The notes below the pieces were generated by a model. It worked only from the letters and a program-made list of their open reading frames with translations. It was not told where the DNA came from and searched no databases. The position numbers and the translations under genes were made by a program. Of a stretch of DNA of 64,000 nt, positions 1 through 8,640 are shown in pieces. Position 1 is the first letter of the stretch. Every line of letters begins with the position of its first letter. This DNA comes from Dyadobacter sandarakinus (lineage in GTDB: Bacteria > Bacteroidota > Bacteroidia > Cytophagales > Spirosomataceae), in the NCBI RefSeq assembly GCF_016894445.1, contig NZ_CP056775.1:3598001-3662000 (forward strand), in the 5' to 3' direction.

Positions 1-307
1 ACGCCATTTTTTATATAATAAAACAGGAAAAATTTAGAATAATACACGGGTGGTAGTACAAAATAATATAAATAGTCCGGATAATACAATATCATCTTGC
101 TAAAAAATGTTCATAAAAATCCATGCATTTCACAATCAGCTAATTAGCACATAAGTCTAACTATGGTTACAAATCACTGATGCACAAGCCACTAGCCTGA
201 AACCACCCTGGTTACACCGCAATAATCTCCGGAAAGGCTAAAAAACTGCAGCAGGCTCCTCGGTTTCTGGTTAACTTTGAGTCTTAGTTATTGCCTGAAG
301 TTATTGT
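1..307. other. Intergenic region upstream of the FAD/Fe-S dehydrogenase
   Basis: No convincing gene is visible in this A/T-rich stretch. It holds the likely promoter of the dehydrogenase starting at 308. A gene entering from the left would have to end before the window, since no long open frame reaches in. Confidence 0.6.
272..279 (+). promoter_or_regulatory. Candidate Bacteroidota -7 element
   Basis: TAACTTTG fits the Bacteroidota -7 consensus TAnnTTTG and lies 28 bases before the ATG at 308. That would give a leader of about 20 bases. No clear -33 TTTG is seen at the usual 19-21 base spacing, so this is a partial match. Confidence 0.3.
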
Positions 308-3271
308 ATGACACCTCCGGTTGCTTTAAACCCCGACTTACGTACACTGGCCCGCCACCTTGAAGGCGACCTTTTTACCGACAATACCATGCGGACGCTC
401 TATGCGACAGATGCGTCTGCCTACCGGGAAATGCCACTTGCAGTGGCTATCCCGCATACGATCAAGGATATTAAGCTGCTGATCTCCTTTGCTGCCCAGA
501 ATCACATATCGCTGATACCTCGTACCGCAGGCACATCCCTGGCCGGACAGGTAGTGGGTAACGGTATAGTAGTAGACGTTTCAAAGTATTTCAATAAAAT
601 CATTGAAATCAATGCCGAAGAACGATGGGTGCGCGTACAACCCGGCGTTGTACGGGATGAGCTCAATATGGCTCTGAAACCCTACGGATTGTACTTCGGA
701 CCTGAAACGAGCACAGCCAACCGCGCCATGATCGGCGGGATGGTAGGAAATAATTCATGTGGGTCCAACTCTATTGTATATGGGAGTACGCGCGAGCACC
801 TGCTCGAAGTAAAGGCAATCCTGACGGATGGCTCCGAGGCTGAATTCAAAATGCTGCCTATGGGAGAACTTGACAGAATGGTACAAGCTGCACGGCAGAA
901 AAACGGCAGTGCCAGCCTGCTTGAAAAGATCTACCTGCATACCCACGACATACTGGCCCTGCCCGCCAACCAGGAAGAGATCCGCAGGAACTTTCCGAAA
1001 CCGTCCATTGAGCGACGGAATACGGGCTATGCGCTTGATATGCTCCTGAATACGAGGCAGTATGATCCGGAAGCGGAGGCTCCGTTCAATATGTGCAGCC
1101 TCATCGCCGGGTCGGAAGGTACCCTGTGTTTTTTGACGGAAATTAAGCTTAACCTTGTCCCGCTCCCGCCCAAAACCCCCGGGCTGGTATGCGTACATTG
1201 TGACACCATTGACGAGGCCCTGCGTGCTACCATCCTCACGCTCAAATACAAACCCCAAGCCGTGGAGCTGATCGACAGCTATGTGCTCGAATGTGCTACC
1301 ATGAATGTGGAGCAAAAGAAGAATGCGTTTTTTGTAAAAAATAAACCCGATGGCTCTTTCCCGGCCATTCTGGTGGTAGACCTTTCCCGCGAAACAAAGG
1401 AAGAAGTAGAAGCGGCAGCAGCAGACATGGTTGCTGAACTCTCGCAGGCCGGTATGGGCTTTCACTATCCGCTGCTGTTTGGGGATGACACAAAAAAAAT
1501 ATGGACCCTGCGCAAGGCCGGTCTGGGACTGCTGGGCAACATTCCGGGCGATGACAAGGCAGTGGCAGTCATTGAGGATACGGCTGTGGATGTATACGAC
1601 CAGCCCGATTATATCCGCGACTTCAACCTGATTCTGCAAAATCATGGCATGTCGGCTGTGCATTATGCGCATGCAGGCTCCGGAGAGATCCATTTGCGGC
1701 CGATTATCAACCTGAAAACGACCGAAGGACACCGGCAATTCCGTATGATCGCGGAAGAAATTGCTGAGCTGGTGAAAAAATATGACGGTTCACTTTCCGG
1801 TGAACATGGCGACGGCCGCCTCAGAGGCGAGTTTATCCCGAAAATGGTGGGAGAACATAATTATCGCCTCTTCAAGGAAATCAAGAAAACCTGGGATCCA
1901 AACAACATCTTTAATCCCGGCAAAATCGTGGATACGGCGCCGATGGACACCTTCCTGCGCTACGAAGCCGACCAGAAAACACCAGAGTTCAAGACAAATT
2001 TCCGGTTTTACGACCAGGATATTCTGCAACATGCCGAGCAATGCAATGGGTCGGGCGACTGCCGGAAAACCCAGCTGAGCGGCGGCACCATGTGTCCGAG
2101 CTTCATGGTCACGCGAAATGAAAAGGATACCACCCGCGCCCGCGCCAATATCCTGCGTGAAATGCTTACGCGGTCACCCAAGGAAAACCGGTTTGACAAC
2201 CACGAGATCAAAGAGGTATACGACCTGTGCCTGGCCTGCAAAGGGTGCAAAGGCGAATGTCCGTCCAATGTGGACGTTGCCAAATTGAAAATGGAGTTTT
2301 TGCAGCAGTATCACGATGCCAACGGACTGCCGCTCCGCTCATGGCTGGTTGGGAATTTTTCAAAAATGACGGGTCTTGCCAGCTACGTACCCTGGGGTTA
2401 TAATTTGATTTACAAAAATGCGCCCCTGCGCAAGCTGGCCAACCGCATGGTAGGCTTTCACCCCGAGCGCACCATGCCGGTACTCCATGATACGACATTG
2501 AAATCCTGGTTCAGAAAAAGAAAGGACAAGCTTAAATCGGATCGCAAAGTGTACCTTTTCTGCGATGAATTTACCAACTATAATGATGTTCAGATTGGTA
2601 AAACTACCGTGGCTGTTCTTGAAAAACTTGGCTATGAAGTGATCATTCCGGAGCATGCGCCCTCAGGCCGGCCGCAGCTTTCCAAAGGATTGCTGAGGGA
2701 TGCCAAGAAAATCGCCGAAAAGAATGTCCGCCTGCTGAGGGATATCATATCACACGAGACCCCCCTCATCGGCATTGAGCCTTCGGCCATTCTCACCTTC
2801 CGCGACGAGTACCCCGACCTGGTGAGCGACGAGCTGCTGGAAGATGCCAAAAAGCTTGCTCAGAATGCATTGCAATTTGACGAGTTTATTGCCCGCGAAA
2901 TCGAGCTGAAAAACATTTCAAAACAACTTTTCACCAAAGAAAAAAAGCTGATCAAACTACACGGACATTGCCAGCAAAAGGCAATTTCCAGTCTGGTACC
3001 TACCAAGAAAATGCTTTCGCTTCCTGAAAACTACACAGTACAGCTGATCCCTTCGGGCTGCTGCGGGATGGCGGGGTCGTTTGGGTATGAAAAGGAACAT
3101 TACGATATATCCATGCAGATCGGTGAGCTGGTACTATTTCCGACAGTGCGCCAGCAGCCCGAAGAAGTAATTATCGCTGCTCCGGGTACCAGCTGCCGTC
3201 ACCAGATCCACGACGGCACTGGGCGGAAGGCACTGCACCCGGCAGAGATCTTGTTTGAGGCGTTGCTTTGA
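308..3271 (+). CDS. FAD-linked oxidase fused to Fe-S / CCG-domain subunit (D-2-hydroxyacid dehydrogenase, YdiJ-like)
   Basis: This 987-residue protein joins a GlcD-type flavoprotein to a GlpC/GlcF-type iron-sulfur module, the layout of YdiJ-like D-2-hydroxyglutarate or D-lactate dehydrogenases. Residues about 45-190 form the FAD-binding PCMH domain, with GGMVGNNSCGS at 143-153. A FAD-oxidase C-terminal domain follows to about 550, including SGEHGDGR. Two cysteine clusters (around residues 578-600 and CLACKGCKGEC near 640) suggest 4Fe-4S centres. HGHCQQK near 884 and SGCCGMAG near 916 mark the CCG domain. The expected role is oxidation of a D-2-hydroxyacid with electron delivery to the respiratory chain; the substrate cannot be read from sequence. 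The gene stands alone, with a hairpin terminator about 120 bases downstream. Confidence 0.88.
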   Translation: MTPPVALNPDLRTLARHLEGDLFTDNTMRTLYATDASAYREMPLAVAIPHTIKDIKLLISFAAQNHISLIPRTAGTSLAGQVVGNGIVVDVSKYFNKIIEINAEERWVRVQPGVVRDELNMALKPYGLYFGPETSTANRAMIGGMVGNNSCGSNSIVYGSTREHLLEVKAILTDGSEAEFKMLPMGELDRMVQAARQKNGSASLLEKIYLHTHDILALPANQEEIRRNFPKPSIERRNTGYALDMLLNTRQYDPEAEAPFNMCSLIAGSEGTLCFLTEIKLNLVPLPPKTPGLVCVHCDTIDEALRATILTLKYKPQAVELIDSYVLECATMNVEQKKNAFFVKNKPDGSFPAILVVDLSRETKEEVEAAAADMVAELSQAGMGFHYPLLFGDDTKKIWTLRKAGLGLLGNIPGDDKAVAVIEDTAVDVYDQPDYIRDFNLILQNHGMSAVHYAHAGSGEIHLRPIINLKTTEGHRQFRMIAEEIAELVKKYDGSLSGEHGDGRLRGEFIPKMVGEHNYRLFKEIKKTWDPNNIFNPGKIVDTAPMDTFLRYEADQKTPEFKTNFRFYDQDILQHAEQCNGSGDCRKTQLSGGTMCPSFMVTRNEKDTTRARANILREMLTRSPKENRFDNHEIKEVYDLCLACKGCKGECPSNVDVAKLKMEFLQQYHDANGLPLRSWLVGNFSKMTGLASYVPWGYNLIYKNAPLRKLANRMVGFHPERTMPVLHDTTLKSWFRKRKDKLKSDRKVYLFCDEFTNYNDVQIGKTTVAVLEKLGYEVIIPEHAPSGRPQLSKGLLRDAKKIAEKNVRLLRDIISHETPLIGIEPSAILTFRDEYPDLVSDELLEDAKKLAQNALQFDEFIAREIELKNISKQLFTKEKKLIKLHGHCQQKAISSLVPTKKMLSLPENYTVQLIPSGCCGMAGSFGYEKEHYDISMQIGELVLFPTVRQQPEEVIIAAPGTSCRHQIHDGTGRKALHPAEILFEALL

Positions 3272-3390
3272 GGCTGAAATTGTTTTAATATAAGCCTTTT
3301 TCGCCCTGGGTGACAAAGGAGGTGAAGCAACTTACGTTGCCCGAACTTCTGCAACCACGCCGCCACCCGGGCCACTCAGGTGACAAATGG

Positions 3391-3427
3391 GAAAGCCAGA
3401 CAGTCATTAACGATTGCCTGGCTTTTT
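3391..3427 (+). terminator. Hairpin terminator
   Basis: AAAGCCAG and CTGGCTTT form a stem, extended by a CA/TG pair, around a loop of roughly 12 bases, followed by a T-rich run on the plus strand. It is the first strong terminator after the dehydrogenase gene. Confidence 0.6.
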
Positions 3428-3455
3428 CACTTTTGCAAAATCAAAAATTACGTTT

Positions 3456-3692
3456 TCAACCCCTGCACACGCTGGAAAAAGAAAACAACTCCTTAAAAGA
3501 AGTAAAAACATCGCTGCTCCGGGGATTGTGGCCAAGCTGCTGCTGGGCCATGACGTACCCGCTGTAAATGTCCCAAAGGTCATTGACCCAGGTAGCAGGA
3601 TTGCCCTGGCTGAGCAATTCCGCAACTTCCCGGCCATAAGCCAGGTACCGAGAGTCAGTGACTCGCCGGAAATTGGTAGTGTTTGCATACTG
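3456..3692 (-). pseudogene. Remnant of a small conserved-looking protein
   Basis: A 78-codon open stretch begins straight after a stop codon at 3693-3695 and has no start codon at its head; the first internal ATG is far inside. The translation nonetheless has normal protein composition, for example DLWDIYSGYVMAQQQLGH, and ends in TGA. The other frame, which does have an ATG near 3688, gives a poor composition. The last few residues also look frameshifted relative to a plausible SFFQR-type end. I do not recognise the family. Sequence duplication around the 5' end (repeats at 3686-3700 and 3805-3819, each just ahead of an ATG on the minus strand) may have broken the gene. Confidence 0.45.
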
Positions 3693-3970
3693 TTACAATT
3701 TCTAGGATAAAAAGAGCCCTGTTGAAGGTGTCCTAGCAGATGTAACACCGCTCGGGAGCTTTCGCCGACCCCCACCATAACAGGGCATTTCTTGCAAGAT
3801 TCTTCATAATGTTACAATTGATTAGGAGCCCGAAGATTTTGAGAAAAACGGGGAAATGCAAATGAGGTTGGCAGTTCGCCCTTCGGCGGCCCGGTGCGCT
3901 CAGGTGACAGAGGTGGGCGAACGACCAACCATCTCACAAACAAGCCAGGTTAAAGGTTACTTCCCCAACC

Positions 3971-4618
3971 TTACCCATTTGCCACAAATGGCGCCTTCCT
4001 CCAATACTGATCTCCATCCAGCAACCCAATCATAAACTCCGCAATATCCCCTGCCGTCACCTTCGTGCCCGGACAGTCTATCAGGCTTATTTGCAGGTTG
4101 TGTTTTGCGGGAATGAATTCAATAAAAGGTACCCGGACAAGCACCCATTTTACGTCACTTTCTTCCAAAATGGCATACGATTTCTGCCGGTCAGCGTGGA
4201 TGTCGGGGAATGTTTCGCGCATCCAGCTGGTGGCTTGCTGCGTTTCGGGACCTTTCCGGTCGGAAGGTGTATCTACATTGAGGCCGGCCAGTGCAATATA
4301 CCGAATGTCATTACCAGCTGGCTGCGACCGGATTGCATGCAGAATGTTAATAGTCGCCTGTGATGCGACGAGGGGCTCATCTTTCCGCTGACCGACGACA
4401 CTTATCACGGCATCGCAGCCCGCTACGACAGCATTCACCGCCTGCGGATCGAGCACGTCGCCTTGTATAGTGGTAATTGCAGGATTTTGAATTGAAAACT
4501 GCTCAGGATGCCGGAGCAGCAATTGAAGTAGGTAACCCTGGCGAAGCAGGGCTTCCACCAGAAACCGGCCTGTGCGGCCGCCTCCGCCTATGATGGCAAT
4601 GTTTTGAATGTTTTTCAT
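3971..4618 (-). CDS. NAD(P)-binding oxidoreductase (atypical SDR / NmrA-like)
   Basis: The 215-residue protein opens with a Rossmann nucleotide-binding loop, IIGGGGRTGRFLVEALL (residues about 8-25), as in the atypical short-chain dehydrogenases related to NmrA and to flavin/biliverdin reductases. A second conserved-looking segment, GCDAVISVVGQ, follows the first beta-alpha-beta units. The classical YxxxK catalytic pair is not evident, so the protein may sense or use NAD(P) in another way. It is monocistronic and divergent from the nuclease gene at 4787. No substrate can be proposed. Confidence 0.75.
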   Translation of the reverse strand: MKNIQNIAIIGGGGRTGRFLVEALLRQGYLLQLLLRHPEQFSIQNPAITTIQGDVLDPQAVNAVVAGCDAVISVVGQRKDEPLVASQATINILHAIRSQPAGNDIRYIALAGLNVDTPSDRKGPETQQATSWMRETFPDIHADRQKSYAILEESDVKWVLVRVPFIEFIPAKHNLQISLIDCPGTKVTAGDIAEFMIGLLDGDQYWRKAPFVANG

Positions 4619-4727
4619 TTTCTCGCTGATAAATTTTGAAAATACGCGCTAAGCTGACCTCAACTAAGGTCAACAATGTGCGTGCTATCACGCAGTTGAG
4701 ATATTTTATCAGGAGATTTTGATAAAG

Positions 4728-4735
4728 CAAAGATA
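4728..4735 (-). promoter_or_regulatory. Candidate -7 element for the NAD(P)-binding gene
   Basis: On the minus strand the sequence reads TATCTTTG, matching TAnnTTTG, about 110 bases before the start at 4618. No -33 TTTG lies at the expected spacing. It sits in the divergent gap shared with the nuclease gene. Confidence 0.25.
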
Positions 4736-4786
4736 ATACGTTACCAAATGCATCATTCGGCGTCTTAATAAAAATTACGTCAAAAC

Positions 4787-5803
4787 ATGGATCAGCAAAG
4801 TTTTCAAAAGGAATTTATTGCAGACATTAAAGGGAAAATCCGGGCAGCGCAGTACGAAGCGCTGAAAGTAGTCAATGTCAAACTAATCAACCTTTATTGG
4901 GAAATTGGTAAGTCGCTAAGCGAGAAACAAGCAGAAGGCTGGGGCAAATCAATCGTGCCAATGCTGTCAAAAGAATTGCAGCTGGAATTTCCGGGAATTG
5001 GTGGTTTTTCTACGACCAATCTCTGGTATATGGTTCAGTTTTATAATGATTATCAAGAAGATATAAATCTCCAACCACTGGTTGGAGAAATTAGCTGGGC
5101 TAAACATTTGATCGTTCTAGCCAAATGTAAGGGTAATCAGGAACGTCAGTTTTACATTTTGTCGACTAAGAAAAATGGCTGGTCTAAGAATGTATTAATT
5201 AATCAGATTGAGAACAAAGCGTTTGAAGGTTACCTTCTCAATCAAACAAATTTTCAAAACTCTTTGTCTGCGACCCACTCAAGCCAGGCGCTGCTGGCGG
5301 TGAAAGACAATTACACGTTTGATTTTCTGAATCTCGGCGCTGAACATTCCGAAGCAGAACTTGAACTGAGGCTAACTACCAACATCCGCAACTTCCTGCT
5401 TGAAATGGGAAGTAGCTACACTTTTGTGGGTAGCCAATACAGGATTCAGGTTGCTGACCGTGATTACTGGATCGATTTACTCCTGTATCATCGCAAGCTG
5501 CAGTGCCTTGTAGCTATTGAATTAAAAATCGGTGACTATGAGCCTGAATACAAAGGCAAAATGGAATTCTACCTAGCGGTACTCAACGACACCGTCAGGC
5601 TCGCACACGAAAATGAGTCAATCGGGATTATTATTTGTAAAAGCAAAAACAGGACGATTGTCGAATACTCGCTAAAAAATTCAACACTCCCGATCGGCGT
5701 GGCCACTTACAGCACATCAAATGTACTGCCTTCTCAATACCATAATTTGCTGCCGAGCGAACAGGAAATTACCGAAAAGCTAAAATTGCTTTTCAAAGAT
5801 TAA
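4787..5803 (+). CDS. YhcG-family PD-(D/E)XK nuclease (DUF1016)
   Basis: The 338-residue protein has the two parts of the YhcG/DUF1016 family. An N-terminal helical domain (about 15-170) includes NLYWEIGKSLSEKQ and a FSTTNLWYMVQFY segment, and a C-terminal PD-(D/E)XK nuclease fold follows. The catalytic core is visible as DYWIDLLLYH followed by CLVAIELKIG (residues about 227-249), giving the Asp and Glu-x-Lys of the active site. Family members are restriction-like or recombination-linked nucleases, often carried in mobile or defence settings. Here there is no methylase or helicase partner. The base composition is more A/T-rich than the neighbours, which suggests horizontal transfer. It ends convergently two bases before the DUF5686 gene. 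Confidence 0.85.
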   Translation: MDQQSFQKEFIADIKGKIRAAQYEALKVVNVKLINLYWEIGKSLSEKQAEGWGKSIVPMLSKELQLEFPGIGGFSTTNLWYMVQFYNDYQEDINLQPLVGEISWAKHLIVLAKCKGNQERQFYILSTKKNGWSKNVLINQIENKAFEGYLLNQTNFQNSLSATHSSQALLAVKDNYTFDFLNLGAEHSEAELELRLTTNIRNFLLEMGSSYTFVGSQYRIQVADRDYWIDLLLYHRKLQCLVAIELKIGDYEPEYKGKMEFYLAVLNDTVRLAHENESIGIIICKSKNRTIVEYSLKNSTLPIGVATYSTSNVLPSQYHNLLPSEQEITEKLKLLFKD

Positions 5804-5804
5804 T

Positions 5805-8540
5805 TTAATTCCGCCCAATATTAATATTCATCGTAGTCCCGATCCGGAACACCGTGTGCTTGTATTTGAAACCGTCAAAACTATTTGCCACCTCTACCCG
5901 GAACGGAAATCGGATACCGACATCGAGGCCGTAGCCAAGCTCTGCATAGTTGTTTGAATAGGGCGTAGCAAGGTAATGCGCGAAGAAGTTTTCCTTGATG
6001 CCCATGATACGGAACCAGGTGATCTGCGTTAGGAGAAACTTCCGCAACTCACTAAGCACATGCGCTTCAAAAAACCTTTCGGATGTGCTGTAAACGTAAT
6101 AATCAAGCATCCGGAAGGTACCCACAGGATCGCCCATCTGAAAGAAAAACCGGTTGCCGGCAAAATGCTGAAAGTCCGGGAGCTGCACGTTGGCATCATT
6201 CAGGAATGCTCCCGCCGCCAGTTTGTAGCGCAGCCTGCTCCTGATCCCGGTATCAAAGCCGTGCTCAATGCCGATCGAAAGAAAATCAAAATCAACCGTA
6301 CTGTCGAAAATGCCGTCGATACCTTTACGGTAGGTCAGTGAAAACTTAGGGGATTCATCGTCATAGTACGTTGTCTTCCCATTTTTCACCTTGTACTTCT
6401 GCCACGGCTTGTACGACGCTGACAAGCCCAGTGTCAATGCCTTGTGCCGGCGCATTTCTATAAAATCCGTTGTAATCACATCGCGGTATTCGGCTATATC
6501 CGGCGCATTGTCGCTGTAATTTCTCCGCTTCCATTCAATCCAGCGATAGGGTTTGAGGTGTCCTGTGTTCCGTAACGGAGACCGGTCTGCGTATTCAATA
6601 TTGGCTTTAAATTCAAAATGATCGTGTTCGCGGTCTGTTTTAAAATCCAGACGAACATAATCCTTCTGGTAAATTTTCATGAAGTTCTGTTCCAGGAACA
6701 GCGTCGTAAAAGTATTCAGGAGCGGATGTATGGCATCAGGGTTAAACTGTGCAACGTTCTGGCCGCCCGACACACTGAACAGGCTCCTCTTCCAGCTGTA
6801 ATCAGCCCCTCCGTAAACCAACAGCTTGTTCCTGGCAAACGAGTACCTGGTCAATGCATTGAAAGTCAGCTCCCTTCTGCCTGCGTTTTTCACTTTTGAT
6901 GAATCCGGACGGCCGCTGTATCTCAGTTTCAGCCCGCCTCCATTCAGTACCAAGCCCTCCACGGTATTCACCTGCAAACCAAAAATGGGACTTACATACT
7001 GCAGTCGCCAGGGACTCTTCTCACCAAGCCGGAAATTGTGGCCGGTAATCAGGGCTCCCAGGAAGTTTCCGTTTTTATTACTGCTTTTTGTTGAATCGGA
7101 AGGTGACTTTTTCCCACCCTCATTGTCGGGCTTTTTGTTCTCCTGCACCACTACAATACTGTCGAGGCGCGTGTAGCTTTTGGTTTCAGCCGTAGTCAGC
7201 GGTACGGTGCGGATAGAGTCCCAGAAAGCCATACTCCGGGTATTTGCAAGCGAATCGACCGAAGTGGAATCATTCCGCGTGAAGTTCTGGTCGATATCCT
7301 CACCTTTATCCTTTTTGGCCTGTACATCCTGCTTTTCATACTCTTTCATGAGCTTGCGCAGATTTTTGGCCGAAAATTCCTTTTGCTTGCTGACTACCTC
7401 TTCCATCTTCTGCGACTTGATCTCGCGGTTGCTCAGCTTCACCTTTTTGGCCTCGTCCTTCTCTTTTTTACCATCCACTACCACAATGTCCGGCCTGAAA
7501 GTAGGGTTGATTTTTACATTGGAAAACGATTGCGAAATCACATAGTCACCTTTTCCCTTCAACCCGTAAATGCCGCCCGCAACATGGAATTGCTGGTTCG
7601 CCGGCAGCCAGACATCCTGAACCGGGCTATATACCTGTTTGATATCAAGCGTAAAACCCGTGTTCACGGTTTGCAGGTCGAGACTGTAAATGCTCCATTC
7701 GTCCTCGATGATGTGGATTGTACCCCTGTAAACCCCCTCTCCCCAGGATCTCGGGGTGACCTTAATCTTGTTGACTTCTATGCCTTTTTCCCTGAAAGAA
7801 CCCTGATACTCAAACTTATAGTAAGCAAATGCCCGCGGTGACAAAGGTGAAACCGCCTTGACAACCTCGGGCTGGTAAAAGCTTGTGAGCAGGTATGCAT
7901 TCGGACTGGCAAAATTTTTATCCTGACTGTTCCGCGCCGCAATCACGCGCTGCTTGTAAGTATTGGGCTGCCTGAAAGTCACCTCCGAAACACTCTCATT
8001 CAGGATCGGCACACCCTTTTTGAAGTTACTTTCCTTTTCGATCTCCTTAAGTTCTTTTTTATATAAAAACTCCATCGGAAGATCTGTGATAACCACGGAC
8101 GATTTGGTATAAACCTTTGCGATATAGCTGTCGACCTGTAACAAGTGGTAGCGGCTTTTGGCGATGGCACGGCGCATGATTGTATAGGCAGGGTCTTCTC
8201 CCTTGTTTCCGATCCGTACCTCACCCAGGCTGAGCGCCTGCTCTTCCATCGTGAGGTCAAAAGTTTCCATTTTGTTTTCAATGGTAAAACCTCTTTCCCC
8301 TGTCTTGTAGCCCAGGTACTGGAAAATCACCTCGTAATATCCGGGTTTAAGATCGAGCTGGTAGCGGCCCTCCTCGTTGGATATGGTGCTTATGCTTGTA
8401 CCCTTTACCACAATAGCAGCAAAAGGCAGCGGCTCGCCTTTTTTAGTTTTGATAATGCCTTTAACGCCCCCACCGGATTGTGCAAGCGTCTGCATAGCGG
8501 ACAAAAAAACCAAAACAAGCATCAGGTAACAGTGGCGCAT
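5805..8540 (-). CDS. DUF5686 family outer-membrane protein with carboxypeptidase-regulatory-like domain
   Basis: From the ATG at 8540 the protein has 911 residues; this start is preferred because it begins directly with a signal peptide (MRHCYLMLVLVFLSA, cleaved after TLAQS). A further in-frame start at 8609 would add 23 residues of non-secretory sequence. After the signal comes a CarboxypepD_reg-like beta-sandwich (about 25-110, GVKGIIKTKKGEPLPFAA) and then a long DUF5686 region that ends in a TonB-receptor-like beta-barrel. A charged, Lys-rich segment lies in the middle. Such proteins are common in Bacteroidota outer membranes, and their function is not established. The gene is monocistronic and convergent with the nuclease gene. 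Confidence 0.8.
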   Translation of the reverse strand: MRHCYLMLVLVFLSAMQTLAQSGGGVKGIIKTKKGEPLPFAAIVVKGTSISTISNEEGRYQLDLKPGYYEVIFQYLGYKTGERGFTIENKMETFDLTMEEQALSLGEVRIGNKGEDPAYTIMRRAIAKSRYHLLQVDSYIAKVYTKSSVVITDLPMEFLYKKELKEIEKESNFKKGVPILNESVSEVTFRQPNTYKQRVIAARNSQDKNFASPNAYLLTSFYQPEVVKAVSPLSPRAFAYYKFEYQGSFREKGIEVNKIKVTPRSWGEGVYRGTIHIIEDEWSIYSLDLQTVNTGFTLDIKQVYSPVQDVWLPANQQFHVAGGIYGLKGKGDYVISQSFSNVKINPTFRPDIVVVDGKKEKDEAKKVKLSNREIKSQKMEEVVSKQKEFSAKNLRKLMKEYEKQDVQAKKDKGEDIDQNFTRNDSTSVDSLANTRSMAFWDSIRTVPLTTAETKSYTRLDSIVVVQENKKPDNEGGKKSPSDSTKSSNKNGNFLGALITGHNFRLGEKSPWRLQYVSPIFGLQVNTVEGLVLNGGGLKLRYSGRPDSSKVKNAGRRELTFNALTRYSFARNKLLVYGGADYSWKRSLFSVSGGQNVAQFNPDAIHPLLNTFTTLFLEQNFMKIYQKDYVRLDFKTDREHDHFEFKANIEYADRSPLRNTGHLKPYRWIEWKRRNYSDNAPDIAEYRDVITTDFIEMRRHKALTLGLSASYKPWQKYKVKNGKTTYYDDESPKFSLTYRKGIDGIFDSTVDFDFLSIGIEHGFDTGIRSRLRYKLAAGAFLNDANVQLPDFQHFAGNRFFFQMGDPVGTFRMLDYYVYSTSERFFEAHVLSELRKFLLTQITWFRIMGIKENFFAHYLATPYSNNYAELGYGLDVGIRFPFRVEVANSFDGFKYKHTVFRIGTTMNINIGRN

Positions 8541-8640
8541 AGGCGTGCATCTTTTTGAAAACAGGTGAGTATTACTACCCGGATGACTTACCGGGACGCA
8601 AGGTTGCATATCCCTGTAAGTAACCGATTGAAAAATTTAC

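Larger units (their letters stand above)
3272..3970. other. 700-base stretch of decayed sequence
   Basis: No intact gene is supported here. The stretch holds a terminator hairpin (3391-3427), a broken small gene on the minus strand (3456-3692), a 15-base direct repeat with one mismatch (CATA[C/A]TGTTACAATT at 3686-3700 and 3805-3819), and the pair GTTCGCCC / GGGCGAAC near 3873 and 3914. The open frames on the plus strand have low-complexity translations and look like chance. Confidence 0.6.

Noticed and set aside
755..1738. 327-codon open frame on the minus strand inside the dehydrogenase gene
   Set aside because: It lies wholly opposite a gene with clear domains and its translation has no natural composition or motif; it is a shadow of codon bias.
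3310..3567. 85-codon plus-strand frame after the dehydrogenase
   Set aside because: It runs through a terminator hairpin and overlaps the more natural minus-strand remnant.
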